Positions 48,266-60,598 of a stretch of 64,000 nucleotides of DNA are shown piece after piece; the first letter of the stretch is position 1; each line of letters starts with the position of its first letter. Below the pieces are notes generated by a model. It made no database searches, was not told where the DNA came from, and saw only the letters and a program-made list of their open reading frames with translations. Location of the stretch: NCBI RefSeq assembly GCF_902167145.1, contig NC_050097.1, forward strand, positions 226,939,034-227,003,033, in the 5' to 3' direction. A program made the translations under genes and the position numbers. This DNA comes from Zea mays. Lineage: Eukaryota > Streptophyta > Magnoliopsida > Poales > Poaceae.

Positions 48266-49976
48266 CCTTGGAGGAAAGATATAATTTCAGTCCTCCAATC
48301 TTCACTATGTACAGGTGATATTGCAAGCACTGCCCTCTCCATAAGTTCGACTGAAGGTGCTTTTATTGTTTCAAAAAACACTTCCGAAGGCAAAGGGAGC
48401 CTCTGTGCTGCTGATTTGGCTAGCAAATCTGCATGCTCATTTTCTCCTCTTGGAATATTTTTTACCGAAAATCCTTCGAAAGAGGCCTCCAATCTTCGGA
48501 CTGTATCCAAATATTTTTCAAGCTTCGGATCCCATGCCTTGATGCTTTTGTCTACATGACCAGAAATAACTTGAGAATCAGTTTTAAGGACTGCCCTTCT
48601 TATTCGCATTGCCTTTAGCTTCCGAAGCCCTAACAGAAGGGCTTCGTATTCAGCAATATTATTTGTATAACTAAAGTCCAGCCTTGCTGTATAGCATGTC
48701 CTGACTTTAGAGGGTGCTACTAGAACAACAGCCACTCCTGCGACGAAGGTTCCCCAAGAACCGTCACAGAATACTGTCCAGGCTTCAGCGTCTTTTGTTG
48801 CTTCTTCTCCCTGAGCCCCTGGCATCCAATCAGCAATGAAATCTGCTAACGCCTGAGACTGAATTGAGGATCTATGTACATAATCAATAGTGAATTCATT
48901 GAGCTTCGCAGCCCATTTTCCAATTCTTCCTATAGCTTCTCTATTTCTCATTATGTTTTTCAGAGGTTGTGATGAAGGGACTATTAGGCTTAAAAGTAAT
49001 GTCGAAGCTTTCTGGAGGCCATTAGCACAACATATAGCACCTTCTCCAATTTTGTGTAATTTTTCTTTGATAAACTAAGTACTTCAGAGACAAAGTATAC
49101 TGGTGCTTGTCTTTTTACTTGGCCATCTTGCTTCTCCTGTACAAGTGCCGCACTGACTGCAGAATGAGAGGCTGCCACATACAGGAGTAACGAAGTTCCT
49201 GATGAAGGTGGAGTTAGAGTTATCAAATCTATCAAGTATTGCTTTAACTCTTCGAAAACTTTTGTTGAGCCGGACCCCATTGAAAAACTTCGGCTGACTT
49301 CAGTATTTCAAAGAATGGCAGATTCCTTTCTGCTGATCTTGATATAAATATATTTAACGATGCCAACCTTCCTGCCAATCATTGAGCCCCCTTCTTTGAA
49401 TTTGGCGGCTCCATCCGAAGGATAGCTTCGATCTTACTTGGGTTAGCTTCGATTCCCTTCGTTGATACCAGACAACCAAGGAACTTGCCCTTCTTTACTC
49501 CAAAACACACTTTTATGGATTTAACTTAAGACCAGCTTACCTGAAATTGGCAAATGTTCTTGCAAGACGGCAATATGATTCTCTTGTTTCGTTCTTTTTA
49601 CTATGATGTCATCAACATAAGTCAGCACATTCCTGCCTATTTGAGAGTGAAGAACCTTGGATGTCATTCTACTGAAGCTTCCTCCAGCATTCTTGAGCCC
49701 CTCGGGCATCTGAAGGTAACAATAAGTACCACTGGGAGTTATGAAGTTTGTCTTTGGCTCATCTTCTTTCTTCATCCAAATTTGGCGATAGCCCAAGTAG
49801 CAGTCCAATAGGCTCATGAGTTCTGAAGAAGCTGCTGCATCTATCCTTCGACATGCCTTGTTGAGATCTATGAAATAAATACACATTCTCCATTTCTCAT
49901 TAGCCTTCTTCACCATAACAGTGTTAGCTAGCCACTCTAGATATGTTACTTCTCTGATAACACCAGGACTGAGAAG
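48266..49976 (-). pseudogene. Gypsy pol fragment: reverse transcriptase and RNase H
   Basis: On the minus strand 49521-49985 reads TVMVKKANEKWRMCIYF, LLDCYLGYRQIWM and VLTYVDDIIVKRTKQ (YVDD catalytic site). 48990-49280 reads PVYFVSEVLSLSKKNYTKLE (connection region). 48229-48951 reads AWTVFCDGSWG then FSYTNNIAEYEALLLGL (RNase H). Stops and shifts separate these, and no integrase follows because the Opie-like LTR begins at 48265. The Sirevirus LTR at 49977 cuts off the upstream part. The family cannot be fixed; it could be the same Tat-like family as the gag fragment at 37.6-38.9 kb. Confidence 0.85.
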
Positions 49977-51242
49977 TGAGAGCACCTAGAGGGGGTGAAT
50001 AGGTGATCCTGTAGAAATCAAATACTTGTAGCCACAAAAACTTGGTTAAGTGTTAGCGCAATATGACCAAGTGGCTAAGGACCGAGCTTTTGTGAAACAC
50101 AATGATCACAAAGAAAGACCACACAAAGACACGGTGATTTATCCCATGGTTCGGCCAAGTAACACTTGCCTACTCCACGTTGTGGCGTCCCAATGGACGA
50201 GGGTTGCACTCAACCCCTTTCAAGTGATCCAATGATCTACTTGAATACCACAGTGTTTTCCTTTCTTATACTTTCTCCCGTTCGCGAGGAATCTCCACAA
50301 CTTGGAGCCTCTCGCCCTTACAATTTATGATCACAAAGAAGCACAGAAGGAAGGGAGGGGAGAGCAACACACACAAGACTCAAAACGAGAGCACAATCAC
50401 GCACATAAAGCAACAACTTGAGCTCACAACACAACTCGGGGAGTTCTCTACTCAAATGGGGCTCAAGTCAATATCTCAAAGAATCGAATGCGCGAGAATG
50501 GAGTCTTAGTGCTTAGGAATGATCAAGGAATGCTTGGGTTACTCCTCCATGCGCCAAGGGGTCCCTTTTATAGCCCCAAGTCAGCTGGGAGCCGTTGGAG
50601 GCAATCTGGGAAGGCAATTCTTGCCTTCTGTCGGGTGGCGCACCGGACAGTCAGGTGCACCACCGGACAGGCACTATTCATGGTCCGGTGCAGATCGCCT
50701 TCCTAAAATGGCACAACCGACCGTTGCAGAGTTGTAGCCGTTGGCGCACCGGACACTGTCCGGTGCACACCGGACAGTCCGGTGCCTCCTGCCGACCGTT
50801 GGAGCGGGCCACGCGTCGCCCGCGGATTTGGCGGCCGACCGTTGCGCTGGTGGCCGTTGGCTCACCGGACAGTCCGATGCACCACCGGACAATCCGGTGA
50901 ATTATAGCCGTACGCCGCCGACGAATTCCGAGAGTGGCCAGTTCGCGAGAAGCCAGCCTGGCGCACCGGACAGTCCGGTGCACCACCGGACAGTCCGATG
51001 TGCCAAACTGTGCTGAGTCTTGGCTGCTCCAGCCAACTCTTTTCCTTTTTCTCTTTTCTCTGATTCTAGCACTTAGACAAATAGATTAGTACACAGAAAC
51101 CAATGTACTAAGTCTAGAAACATACCTTCTTATTGATTTGCACTTCATTCATCATTTGGCACATAATTACTCACTCAATATGTGTTGAGCACTTAATCAC
51201 CAAAATATACTAGAAATGGCCCAAGGGCATATTTCCCTTTCA
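49977..51242 (-). mobile_element. 3' LTR of a second Sirevirus (Copia) element
   Basis: 1266 bp from TGAGAGCACCTAGAGGGGG to TATTTCCCTTTCA. It is followed by ATCTCCCCCTTTTTGGTGA, the same polypurine tract as in the Opie-like element. CACCGGACAGTCCGGTG-type palindromes lie at 50640-51000. It is clearly diverged from the Opie-like LTR, so another family or subfamily (Ji-like). Confidence 0.85.
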
Positions 51243-52027
51243 ATCTCCCCCTTTTTGGTGATTTATGCCAACACATCAAAAAACAACCAATAGAAGTGCA
51301 ACATCCATATACTTGAGAACAAAAATTGTTTTTGATTCAAATTTGGCATATTTGGATCATTCTTTGCCACCACTTGGCTTGTTTTTGAAATCAACTTCAT
51401 TTTCCTATCTCTAAGTTAAACACATTTGTTTAGGCATAAAGAGAGATATTCTAAGAGAAAATTGACCAAGAGCCAAAAACTCCCCCTTTTTCCCATAATC
51501 AAATATTCTCCCCACAGGAGACCAAATTTTGCACATTAAGAGTATTTTGACAAATCAAAAGTTCTAACGCTACTATTTTCTACTATTTTCAAAGTTCTTA
51601 AGTGGTAGCTGATCCATTTGCTTTGGCCTTAATTTCTCCTCCTTTGGCATTAAGCACCAAAACGGGATCATTACTGGCCCTTAAACCCTATTGCCTCACC
51701 AAAATCGTCAATTAAGAGTAAAAGGCAATAAGAGTATGGAGATGAACTTGGAATAAATTACCCTTTTATCGGAGTGCAGTGGAAGTCTTGCATGGACCAA
51801 GTTCACCTTTCCCTTTCAATCCACCTTTGAGACTAAATTAAGTAAACTCAAGCATACGGTTAGTCTCAAAGGGTCAAGTTGTAGCATTTCTCCCCCTAAA
51901 TATGTGCATCATTCACATATGGACTTGTGAGGTCCGGGGATCTCTTTCACAACTTGATCACCATAAGTAAGTAATAATATGCATAAAGGAACACGATCAA
52001 AGACATAAAACACATGTATGCTATAGA
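51243..52027 (-). other. Non-coding 3' region of the second Sirevirus
   Basis: Like 40158-40953, it holds repeated CTCCCCCT/CTCCTCCTTT tracts and no coding sequence. Confidence 0.6.
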
Positions 52028-52955
52028 TCAATCCAAGTTATGCGAATCTAAGACATTTAGCTCACTACGCAGCCTGCAAAAGGTCTTCTCATCTAAAGGC
52101 TTGGTAAAGATATCGGCTAGCTGGTTCTCGGTGCTAACATAAAACACTTTGATATCTCCCTTTTGCTGGTGGTCTCTCAAAAAGTGATGCCAGATGTCTA
52201 TGTGTTTTGTGCGACTGTGTTCAACAGGATTGTCTGCCATGCGGATTGCACTCTCATTGTCACATAGGAGTGGGACTTTGCTCAGATTGTAGCCAAAGTC
52301 CCGGAGGGTTTGCCTCATCCAAAGTAGTTGCGCGCAACACTGTCCTGCGGCAACATACTCGGCCTCAGCGGTGGATAGGGTAACGGAAGTTTGTTTCTTA
52401 GAACTCCAAGACACCAGGGACCTTCCTAGGAATTGGCACGTCCCTGATGTACTCTTCCTATCAACCTTGCATCCTGCATAATCAGAGTCTGAATATCCTA
52501 TTAAGTCAAAGGTAGACCCCTTTGGATACCAGATCCCGAAGCAAGGCGTAGCAACTCAATATCTAAGAATTCGCTTAATGGCCACAAGGTGACACTCCCT
52601 TGGGTCGGATTGAAATCTAGCACACATACATACGCTAAGCATAATATCCGGTCTACTAGCACATAAATAAAGCAGGGATCCTATCATAGACCGGTATGCC
52701 TTTTGATGAACGGACTTACCTCCTTTGTTGAGGTCGACATGTCCGTCGGTTCCCATTGGAGTCTTTGCGGGCTTGGCGTCCTTCATCCCGAACCGCTTGA
52801 GCAAGTCTTGCGTGTACTTCGTTTGAGAGATGAAGGTGTCGTCTTTAAGTTGCTTCACTTGGAACCCAAGGAAGTAGTTCAACTTGCCCATCATAGACAT
52901 CTCGAATTTCTGTGTCATCACCCTGCTAAACTCTTCACAAGACTTTTGGTTAGGG
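52028..52955 (-). pseudogene. Sirevirus RT end and RNase H, truncated
   Basis: 52028-52414 reads [18 protein letters not shown] and then [15 protein letters not shown] (RNase H). 52556-52950 reads [16 protein letters not shown] and then [16 protein letters not shown] (end of RT). The two frames are offset with a stop near 52555. Upstream of about 52950 the sequence changes to a Gypsy-type LTR, so the RT active site, integrase, gag and 5' LTR are lost. Confidence 0.85.
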
Positions 52956-52957
52956 CC

Positions 52958-55900
52958 CGTTCTGTCAGCCTCACCACTGCATAACATCTCACCCCTCACT
53001 GGTAGACCGGACCCACTTACCAGCCTCCTTCTTTCGCGCGCGGATCAAGCTCTGCCAAAGTCTGCAGACCTACGCGTCAGCCACATATCGCGCAGACCGT
53101 CTTCTAGAGCGCAGAGCGCGGAGAACGGACGCCATAACCGCCTCCTCCGCTGTTCCAGATGACAAACCGCCCAGGCGAGATGTCCTCGCTGCGAGCCTCG
53201 GCCACAATATATGAAGCCGACCCTCCCTCTCTTCCCTTCCTTTCACTATCGCCGCCGTGAGGGAGATTATGAAGAACAGAGAGTGCGCGGATGTCGATTT
53301 TCTATTGTGCGTGGGCGCAAGCCGTTCGGCTCCAGCCTCGTCTAGGGCCTTCGGTAAGCATCATTCCTCGCTCGCCGTCGTCTCGTGTACGTGTAGAATA
53401 CTTCACCGGTTGTAGCGCGTCACTAGTCGCCGCGCCGTCGGGCAGCCGGGTCATTGTGTTGCCCGGCGTCGTGGGCAGAGCTCCCTGCCCTACCAACCCC
53501 TGTAGATGTTAGCTGGACCGATACACCTTCGTGACCTCACTCTGAATCACCTCGCATAGGGAAGAAATAGGGATCTGGGGAGCTAGGTCGCTTCTGCGTC
53601 GACGATGCACCGCCGCTATTGCGCTGGTGCCGCCGTGCTCAGTTGCCGGGATTGGGAGAGGAAGTGTGAGTGTTGATCTGCTGGCGAAGGGCTGCGATTA
53701 GAAGTTAGAGAGATGCACTGAGAGCCGTGGCTTAGTGGATAAACGGCTCAGATTCGGGAGATGGTAACGTTTCACTTTGCTGCAATCCGAATCGCAGATC
53801 CGTGAGTGAACGGATGAAAGAGGAGAGCGCGTACTTTAAAATCTCCACCATAGACTTCTTATCGGGCGATCGCGAGTAGATCCTGAATGTCCACCATCAG
53901 CCTTTTAGTCTTGACCGTAGGGTCTTGACCGTAGGGTGGGGATCTGGCGGCAAGGATTCCCCGATACTGGTTCGGTCTAACAATTTTGCTAAAGAGTCCC
54001 TAAAATTTTAGAACATCAACCCGCTATCCGTTACATTAAAACTCGGCCGGGGAGGGAAAGACCGCCCTCCCGGTATTATATTAAGAAGAGACCGAAACAA
54101 TGGTCCCGGCCGAGAAAATCCCCGAACCCTGACCCCCCATCACTAACGGGCCGGCATCAACTGTCCACTCTGCAACGGCCCAACCGGAGGGTGGCGCACA
54201 GGACATCGTAACCCGAGAGCGGATGGGGCACAGCGAGGGGATTTTTTTAACCAAGCCTGAAAATTCGCTCCCGAGGGGAATCGAACCCAGGACTTGGAGG
54301 TGCTACTCGGACCACTAGGCTAGAGGCCCTTTCGCCCGCTATCCGTTACATTGTTAATAACATTGCAGTTAGGTCCTGAAATTTATATATTAGACCCTAG
54401 TATCAATAGAAATAGTGTCTCCAGCCCAGGAATCGTTGTATATTAATAAAACTAATTCAAAAATTTATTTTATTGCTAAAACAATTCTAAAACCTTAGAA
54501 AATGCATAACTAATTCATTTTAATTTCTCGTTGATCCATTCCAGTTGCATTAAATTCATAATAATATTGTTCATCATCTAGTAACTTTATTTTATTATGA
54601 AGCATATGTTCAAATTACGCACTTAATTTGTTTTATACCTAACACTTAATCCTTCGGAAAATCATAGCTTGGTAACCGTAACTCCGAATTTAATGGTTCT
54701 CGAACCTAGGATCTCGTTATGATGCGTAGAATATTATCATGCATTCTTTTCTGATGTTTGGTGTGATGTTAATTTCTCCTATACCAAGTTTGTTTGTATT
54801 GTTGGGAGTAGATGAGCAAGCAACCGAGGATCCGGGTACTCAATAGGTGGAAAATACTGAGCAAGAACTTGTTGAAGGCAAGTTGTGCCCTTGAACAGTT
54901 TTATTTACCCAATAATGTTCTCTATAAATCACTTTGACATGCTTAGGCTTAATTTTGAATGGACCCAATAGGTCACCCTAGTTTGGTCATCTTTATACCT
55001 TGTTTACCACTGAACGTTTTGGGTAGTATCTGCTATTGCTATATGCGATTTTGGGAGTTAAGATAATTATTATTCATGATCATGCTTTATATTTGTTGTT
55101 CTATTTTGTTCATGATAAGACTATTGTGTTAATTGGAACATGAATAAACGTGCCACCATAAGGGTGGAATGGGACGCCCTTCGGGTAACTAATTAGGAAA
55201 GCTAGTGGAGGTCTACCTTACCAGAAAGGGGCAAGGGCGGTAGGGGAGTTGTCGGTATAGGGAGGTTCTCGATTGTGCTGTGATGGCTTTTCAGACGGGG
55301 GATTCCTATATCGCTCTCCTCAGAAACCGTAGCGTGTTTTCTGTAGTTAGTGGAACTTTGTAAATGCCTCATAGTGTTACCTTGCCCCGTCTCCTCGGTA
55401 GAGATGAATGGGACTTGTAGACCCCTTGTCAAATGGGTAGCATGACTTGTGGGTAAAGGGTACAACCTCTGCAGAGTGTAAATCTGGTATACTAGCCGTG
55501 CTCGCGGTCATGAGCAGCTCAGGACTCTAGCATGATTAACTTATGAAATTAAACTCAAATTTTCATTTGCATCACATTGTAGTTTTATTATTAATTTTGA
55601 TCTATTATTACTCTAGTTTGGCATATACTTACATTTAATAACTGCTAATAAAATTTGACCAACTTCTTAAAAGCAATGCTCAGGTTTAACCATTATTTGT
55701 TGATCAACCTTACACTTCACATGAGCTCCTACCTTTGGTGAGCTCATGTACATTATTTCCCACAACTCGTTGAGCTATGATCTTTTGTGAGCTCACCCTT
55801 GTGATATATAAACCCCCCACAGGTGAAGAGCAGGTAGCCTAGGAGGAGGACTACTACGAGGAGTACGAGGAAGTCTAGGTGGCGTCTCCCAGTTAGCTTA

Positions 55901-55990
55901 ATGGCGCCAAGGAATAATATTAGTTTGCTTTATTATTATCATTTATTTTTGTAAGACACTTACGCTTTGTAATAATGTTTGTGAAATTTA
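52958..55990 (+). mobile_element. Long Gypsy (Tekay/Prem1-like) LTR, truncated both sides
   Basis: From about 54640 to 55990 it aligns block by block with 59155-60500 (for example TTGGTGTGATGTTAATTT, GGTGGAATGGGACGCCCTT, ACTAATTAGGAAAGCTAGTG, CTAGGTGGCGTCTCCCAGTT). ACAATATATGAAGCC at 53206 and a donor CTTCGGTAAGCAT at 53350 fit an LTR promoter and leader intron. Its first part is missing at the junction with the Sirevirus fragment, and its last 80 or so bases are replaced by gag sequence. A SINE lies in it. Confidence 0.65.
54038..54334 (-). mobile_element. tRNA-derived SINE, 297 bp, in the LTR
   Basis: On the minus strand it begins CGAAAGGGCCTCTAGCCTAG, where TAGCCTAGTGGTC is an A box (54310-54322) and GGTTCGATTCC a B box (54277-54287). 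It ends TCCCCGGCCGAGTTTT, an Au-type tail. An exact 18-bp duplication, CCCGCTATCCGTTACATT, flanks it (54020-54037 and 54335-54352), the hallmark of LINE-mediated insertion. Confidence 0.93.
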
Positions 55991-56006
55991 TCTCTATACA
56001 CCTCAG

Positions 56007-56158
56007 ATGCAGCTGTTGCAGCAGATGGCGAATACCATGACGGAAATGCAAGCGCAGTTTCGTTAGGAACGTCAAGAGATACACCATGAGTGTCAGGAAA
56101 TCCGACAAGAACGACTGGAACGGCAACAACTACCACCTCCACCACCACCACCGAGCAC
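56007..56158 (+). pseudogene. Gypsy (Del/Tekay-type) gag N-terminal fragment
   Basis: ATGCAGCTG opens a frame LLQQMANTMTEMQAQFR with a stop, continuing ERLERQQLPPPPPPPS. Gln-rich coils followed by prolines are usual for the N terminus of chromovirus-type gag in maize. It follows the LTR directly with primer site and leader missing, and is cut by the next LTR at 56159. Confidence 0.5.
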
Positions 56159-58519
56159 TGTAAGGCCCAAAATTTGTATAAGAAAATAATAATAATAAAA
56201 TAAATGAAGAAATGAAATAGTAAATTCAGATTTCTCAAATTATATTTGAGTGTTGAAATTTGAGGACTGAACTTTGAAAACCAAGAATTATTTTAGAAAA
56301 GAAGTAAAAGAAAAGTTTTCTATTCAACTAAATAATTATGCATATCATTAAATGATGCACCATAAGCATTTATTTACTTGAATATCTAATTTTGAAGTAA
56401 CTTCTACTTCTTATCCCACCTTCAAAATACTATTTTTCAAAAAACGAAAGAAAACAATATGAGTGTGTTTCATAATTCAAACATCTACCAAACAAATAAA
56501 TTAATTAAAATAAATATATATCTATTATATCATAATTGTTTTTGAGTATATATTAAAAATTTGAATTCTTAAACTTTATTTTGGATTCGAACTTGAAATT
56601 TGTAAATCAAATGAAAATACAAAATAGAAAATGAGAAAGGAAAATGGTTATGGACCCATTTATTCCTCCCCTAAATGAGTGACGAGAAAAATAATATTAA
56701 TATAAATAGTAGATGTTATATTTTCATTAGGGAGATGATTGATATTTGTAATTTGGAAATTTGAATCTTTGAATTTAGAAATAAACTATAATTATAAAAG
56801 AATATGGAAAAAGGGGAAAAGAAAAGAAAAAGACTTATTGGGCGCTTTGGGTTCAAATCGCAGGAACCGGCCCACTTGCCCTTCTTCCCCTCGGCCCAGC
56901 TGCCGCCTGCATAGCCTCCCTCTCGCCTTGAGTCACTAACACAACGGGCCTGGCACGTCAGCCTCTCCGCGTGCGGGATCACTGCGTTGTGGGACCGCCG
57001 TGTTGGGTCATCCCCTCCGATCCAGGCGCCTGGGCGTAACAAAATCGCCGGCATTGTCGCGGCTTTACCTGTGCCAGCTGGAGTCCCAACCGCCTCTCTG
57101 CTGCGATAAAATAGAAGTCGGACGTCTGTGCGCACCCATCTCATAGTCAATTGGACACCATCACAAACCGAGGGTCTCGCCGGTGAGAGAGAGAGAGAGA
57201 GTGGTTCGAAGTCCGCCATTGCCGTGTTGAGCTTGCGCCGGCGTCACCCTGCGGGTATACCAAGTTGGGGGGTAGAGAAGTAGTCGGGAGTGACTGTTGG
57301 ATGCTATTCAACCTTTTCGTGGGGTCGTCGGGGGGGGGGTGTGGATTGGCCACGATCTTTAGCCCAATTTCTTACTGGGAGCATTGCTCCGCCGTGGGGC
57401 ACCACCCTGTCGTGGCCAAGGATTATGACTTCCCTTCAACAAGTTACCCAGTAAGGACTTCCCTATCGTATTCTTGGTTCCTCGCGCATCGTATTTTTGT
57501 TGCCGGCGGTCAGGGGGGAGCCTGGGGGCGTGGTTGGCGCTCACCGGCGTGAGACTCCATTGCGGGCTTGTGCGTCGCCGGGATTGGCTGGTGGAAGGTA
57601 GAAGACAGGGTCGTGGTCGTGTATCTGTGCGCCAACGGTCTAGATCAATCTACGGCGTACCTGTTCGATTGGGGGAAATCTGGCCGCTCAGGGCGAATCT
57701 GGCGGTCTGGGTCATTCGCGCGTGCGGGCCGTGGATCACCAATCTAGCGGCCCACATAGCCTATTGATTCAATTGTTATTGAGATCTAATCTCGGCCGCT
57801 GGTAGTGAATCCAACGACTGAGGTTGGGGAATACCCCTTCGCTTCGGAACAATTGTAAATAGGCCAATGTCATTGTAGGTAATCAACCCGCTGTCCTCTG
57901 GCATTGGAAGAATACTGCTGAGGCCCGAGAATTTGTGAAATAAGCCCTGAACTATCTAAAAAATCGTGTCCCCAGTCCAGAAACCTTAAGATATTCAGAA
58001 TTAAATTAGAAAATGAATTTTTGGTATAAAAATAATGCTAGAAACTTGTATAATTCATATTTAATTCATGTTAGCTCCAAATTAATCCATTTTAGTTCCT
58101 ATAATTTTGTAATAATGTTGTTTATCACATAGTGTCTCTGTTTTGACATGAAAATCATATTAAAATTTGTCTATTAAATTAATCTCATATCAGATACATA
58201 AAACCTTCGGAAATTCATAACTTCCCCATTTTAACCTCCGAATTGAATCGTGCTAGTTGTGTTAGCTTCATATGAATATTTACTATACAATAACAACATT
58301 TATTGTACCATATCTCATTCTTTTATAATTAGATCTTTGTTTAACTTATGTTGGTTAGTATGGTTAAACTGCTTATCATTAAAATCTACTAGAATATGAT
58401 CTATGGTCAATTTATGACTTAGATTAAAGTCGAGATAATTATTTATAGAATAACCTCTCATATGATTTATACTAACCAATTTATAGTATGGAAGTGAGTT
58501 CACCGGTTGTGGACGCCAA
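56159..58519 (+). mobile_element. 5' portion of a long Gypsy LTR (TGTAAGGCCC type)
   Basis: It starts TGTAAGGCCCAAAATTTG inside the gag fragment. It is AT-rich to 56820, then GC-rich with a possible promoter, a GAGAGAGAGAGAG run at 57185 and donor-like sequence, as in the other long LTRs here. GAAATTCATAACTTCCCC (58212) matches the same block at 59155 and 54660. Sequence then differs until the next LTR at 58520. The LTR's 3' end is not present. Confidence 0.6.
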
Positions 58520-59154
58520 TGTTGGTCACTTGTTCTCAGATGCTATGAACCAAGAACAAGGCAACACAAATATTAATGGTTAAAAGACCTTCGTCCTTCG
58601 AAGCATTATCTCTCTCAAGATATAATGATCTTCGGACGAAGGGCATGAAGGATATACCTTCATCGTTTCCATAAGCAAGGATGTAAATAAGGACATATGA
58701 AACGCAAAAGGGAATATGAATAATCATTTTAAATCATCAAACTATTCATATTCTTTAGTATATAAACATGAACAAATATCAGTGATATTAATATTACATT
58801 TGTACCTTCGGTTTGACAGAAGATAAGAAAGTAAGGAATGGCGTCAGATCGATTACAATCCAGCGTGAACAGTACGTGGGTACTGTTCAACTATTTATAG
58901 GCACGGGACGCAGCCCAGACAAAATTACATTCATGCCCTTGATAACTAATTATAATCATAATACAAACTATCAGGGACTATGTGGTCTTTTCCTCTTTAA
59001 GTCGGTGCCATCCTTCGTCTTAGGCATGCCATCATGCCGAATCTCTTTAAATTGTAGCTTCGGCATATATCTTCAAGTCGTATCTGTTTGCATATCGTCC
59101 TGCCGAAGGTGTTTTTGCTTAGAGGATCTTCGGCGGAGAAGAAGACCCCCAACA
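58520..59154 (-). mobile_element. Gypsy LTR, complete, 635 bp
   Basis: TGTTGGTCACTTGTTC to GACCCCCAACA, with perfect TGTTGG/CCAACA ends. It is the full-length version of the truncated LTR at 38935. GGACGCCAA at its left reads TTGGCGTCC on the minus strand, like the start of a primer site, which suggests a 5' LTR in minus orientation with the rest deleted. The flanks (GCCAA and GATCA) do not form a 5-bp duplication, so it is not a clean solo LTR. Confidence 0.75.
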
Positions 59155-60583
59155 GATCATAACTCCTTAACCATGACTCCAATCTTAGTAGTTCTTGATC
59201 CCACGATCTCGTAGCAACGCGTAGATTATTATTATGCAGTTTGTTCTTATGTTTGGTGTGATGTTAATTTTGTCTATACCATGTTTGTTTGTATTGCTAC
59301 GACTAGCAGTGAGCTCACGAGTCGCCTGAAGATCATCCTGGTACCTAGAATCTCAAGTCCCAGGCAAGTTGTGCCCTTGATCACTTTTGTTTACCCAATA
59401 ATGTTCTTTATTATCACTATTCAATGCATAGGTTTAATTTTGATGGGACCCAATAGGTCACCCTAGTCTGATTATCTTTTACCTTGTTTACCCCTGAATC
59501 ATTTGGTTAGTTTTGCTATTGCTTTTATGGTTTTGGGTTAATAATTCATTATATCCATGTTCCAATTATTCTATTATGTTACTTATGTTCATGTCAAGAT
59601 CATTATATTATTTTAATTGGAACATGGAGCTTAACTTGAGAAACACATGCCACCACAAGGGTGGAATGGGACGCCCTTGGCTGACTAATTAGGAAAGCTA
59701 GTGGAAGACTACCTTACCCGAAAGGGGCAAGGGCAGTAGGGGAGTTGCATGCAGGGAGGTTCTCGGGTTGATTTTGCTGCGATGGCGGTCAGATGAGGGA
59801 TTCTTGCAAGTGCTCTTCCCATAAACTGTAGCGGGTTTTCGGAAGCTAGTGGAACTTTGTAAAGGCCTCGTAGTGTTACCCTGCCTCGCTTCCTTGGTAG
59901 AGGTGTATGGGATTCATAACCCCTTGGCAGATGGGTAACATGACTTGTGGGTACAGGGTACAACCTCTACAGAGTGTAAAACTGGTATACTAGCTGAGCT
60001 CACGGTCAAGAGCAGCTGAGGACTCTCGCATGATTAAATTATGGAACTAAATTCAATTTGTCATTTGCATTGCATGGGATTATTTATTAACTTTGTTCTA
60101 TTATTCTTATTATGGTTTGGTATTTACTTACATTTAGTAACTGCTAATAAAATTTGACCAACTTATTAAAAGCAATGCTCAGCTTTTACCTCTATTGTTG
60201 ATCAACCTTACACATCACATGAACTCCCACCTTTGATGAGTTCATGCACATTATTCCCCACAACTTGTTGAGCGATGAACATGTGTGAGCTCACCCTTGC
60301 TGTCTCACACCCCCACAAGAGAAGTACATGTGGTTTAAGAGGAGCCACTCGACGAGGAGTTTGACTTGATCTAGGTGGCGTCTCCCAGTTGACTTTATGG
60401 CGCCAAGGATGGACTTTAGTTTGTTTTATATTTATATTTTATTTTGTAAGACTTTCGCTATGTAATAAGTACTCTGATTATATTGTGACATTTATCTCTA
60501 TACACTCTTTTATTATATATGTTGTCTTCTTTGGCGCATCTATGAGATGCATCCGGCTTTGTCCCTTAAAACCGGGTGTGACA
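59155..60583 (+). mobile_element. 3' portion of a long Gypsy LTR, with primer site after it
   Basis: It ends AAAACCGGGTGTGACA, followed by GAAG and TGGTATCAGAG, so it is the end of a 5' LTR. It aligns with 54640-55990. Its own first half is missing; it overlaps the end of the 56159-58519 segment in content, so the two are not halves of one LTR cut by an insertion. Confidence 0.7.
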
Positions 60584-60587
60584 GAAG

Positions 60588-60598
60588 TGGTATCAGAG
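60588..60598 (+). other. Primer-binding site (methionine tRNA type)
   Basis: TGGTATCAGAG four bases after the LTR end GTGTGACA, complementary to the initiator methionine tRNA 3' end. It fixes the element's orientation as +. Confidence 0.8.

Noticed and set aside
37558..49976. A single Gypsy element interrupted by the Opie-like element
   Set aside because: gag lies on the wrong side of pol for the minus strand.
54277..54322. A tRNA gene on the minus strand
   Set aside because: A and B boxes are present but there is no cloverleaf closing stem, and the unit continues for 297 bp with an 18-bp duplication: it is a SINE.
58520..59154. A clean solo LTR
   Set aside because: The bases on each side do not form a target duplication, and the flanking LTR parts overlap in content.
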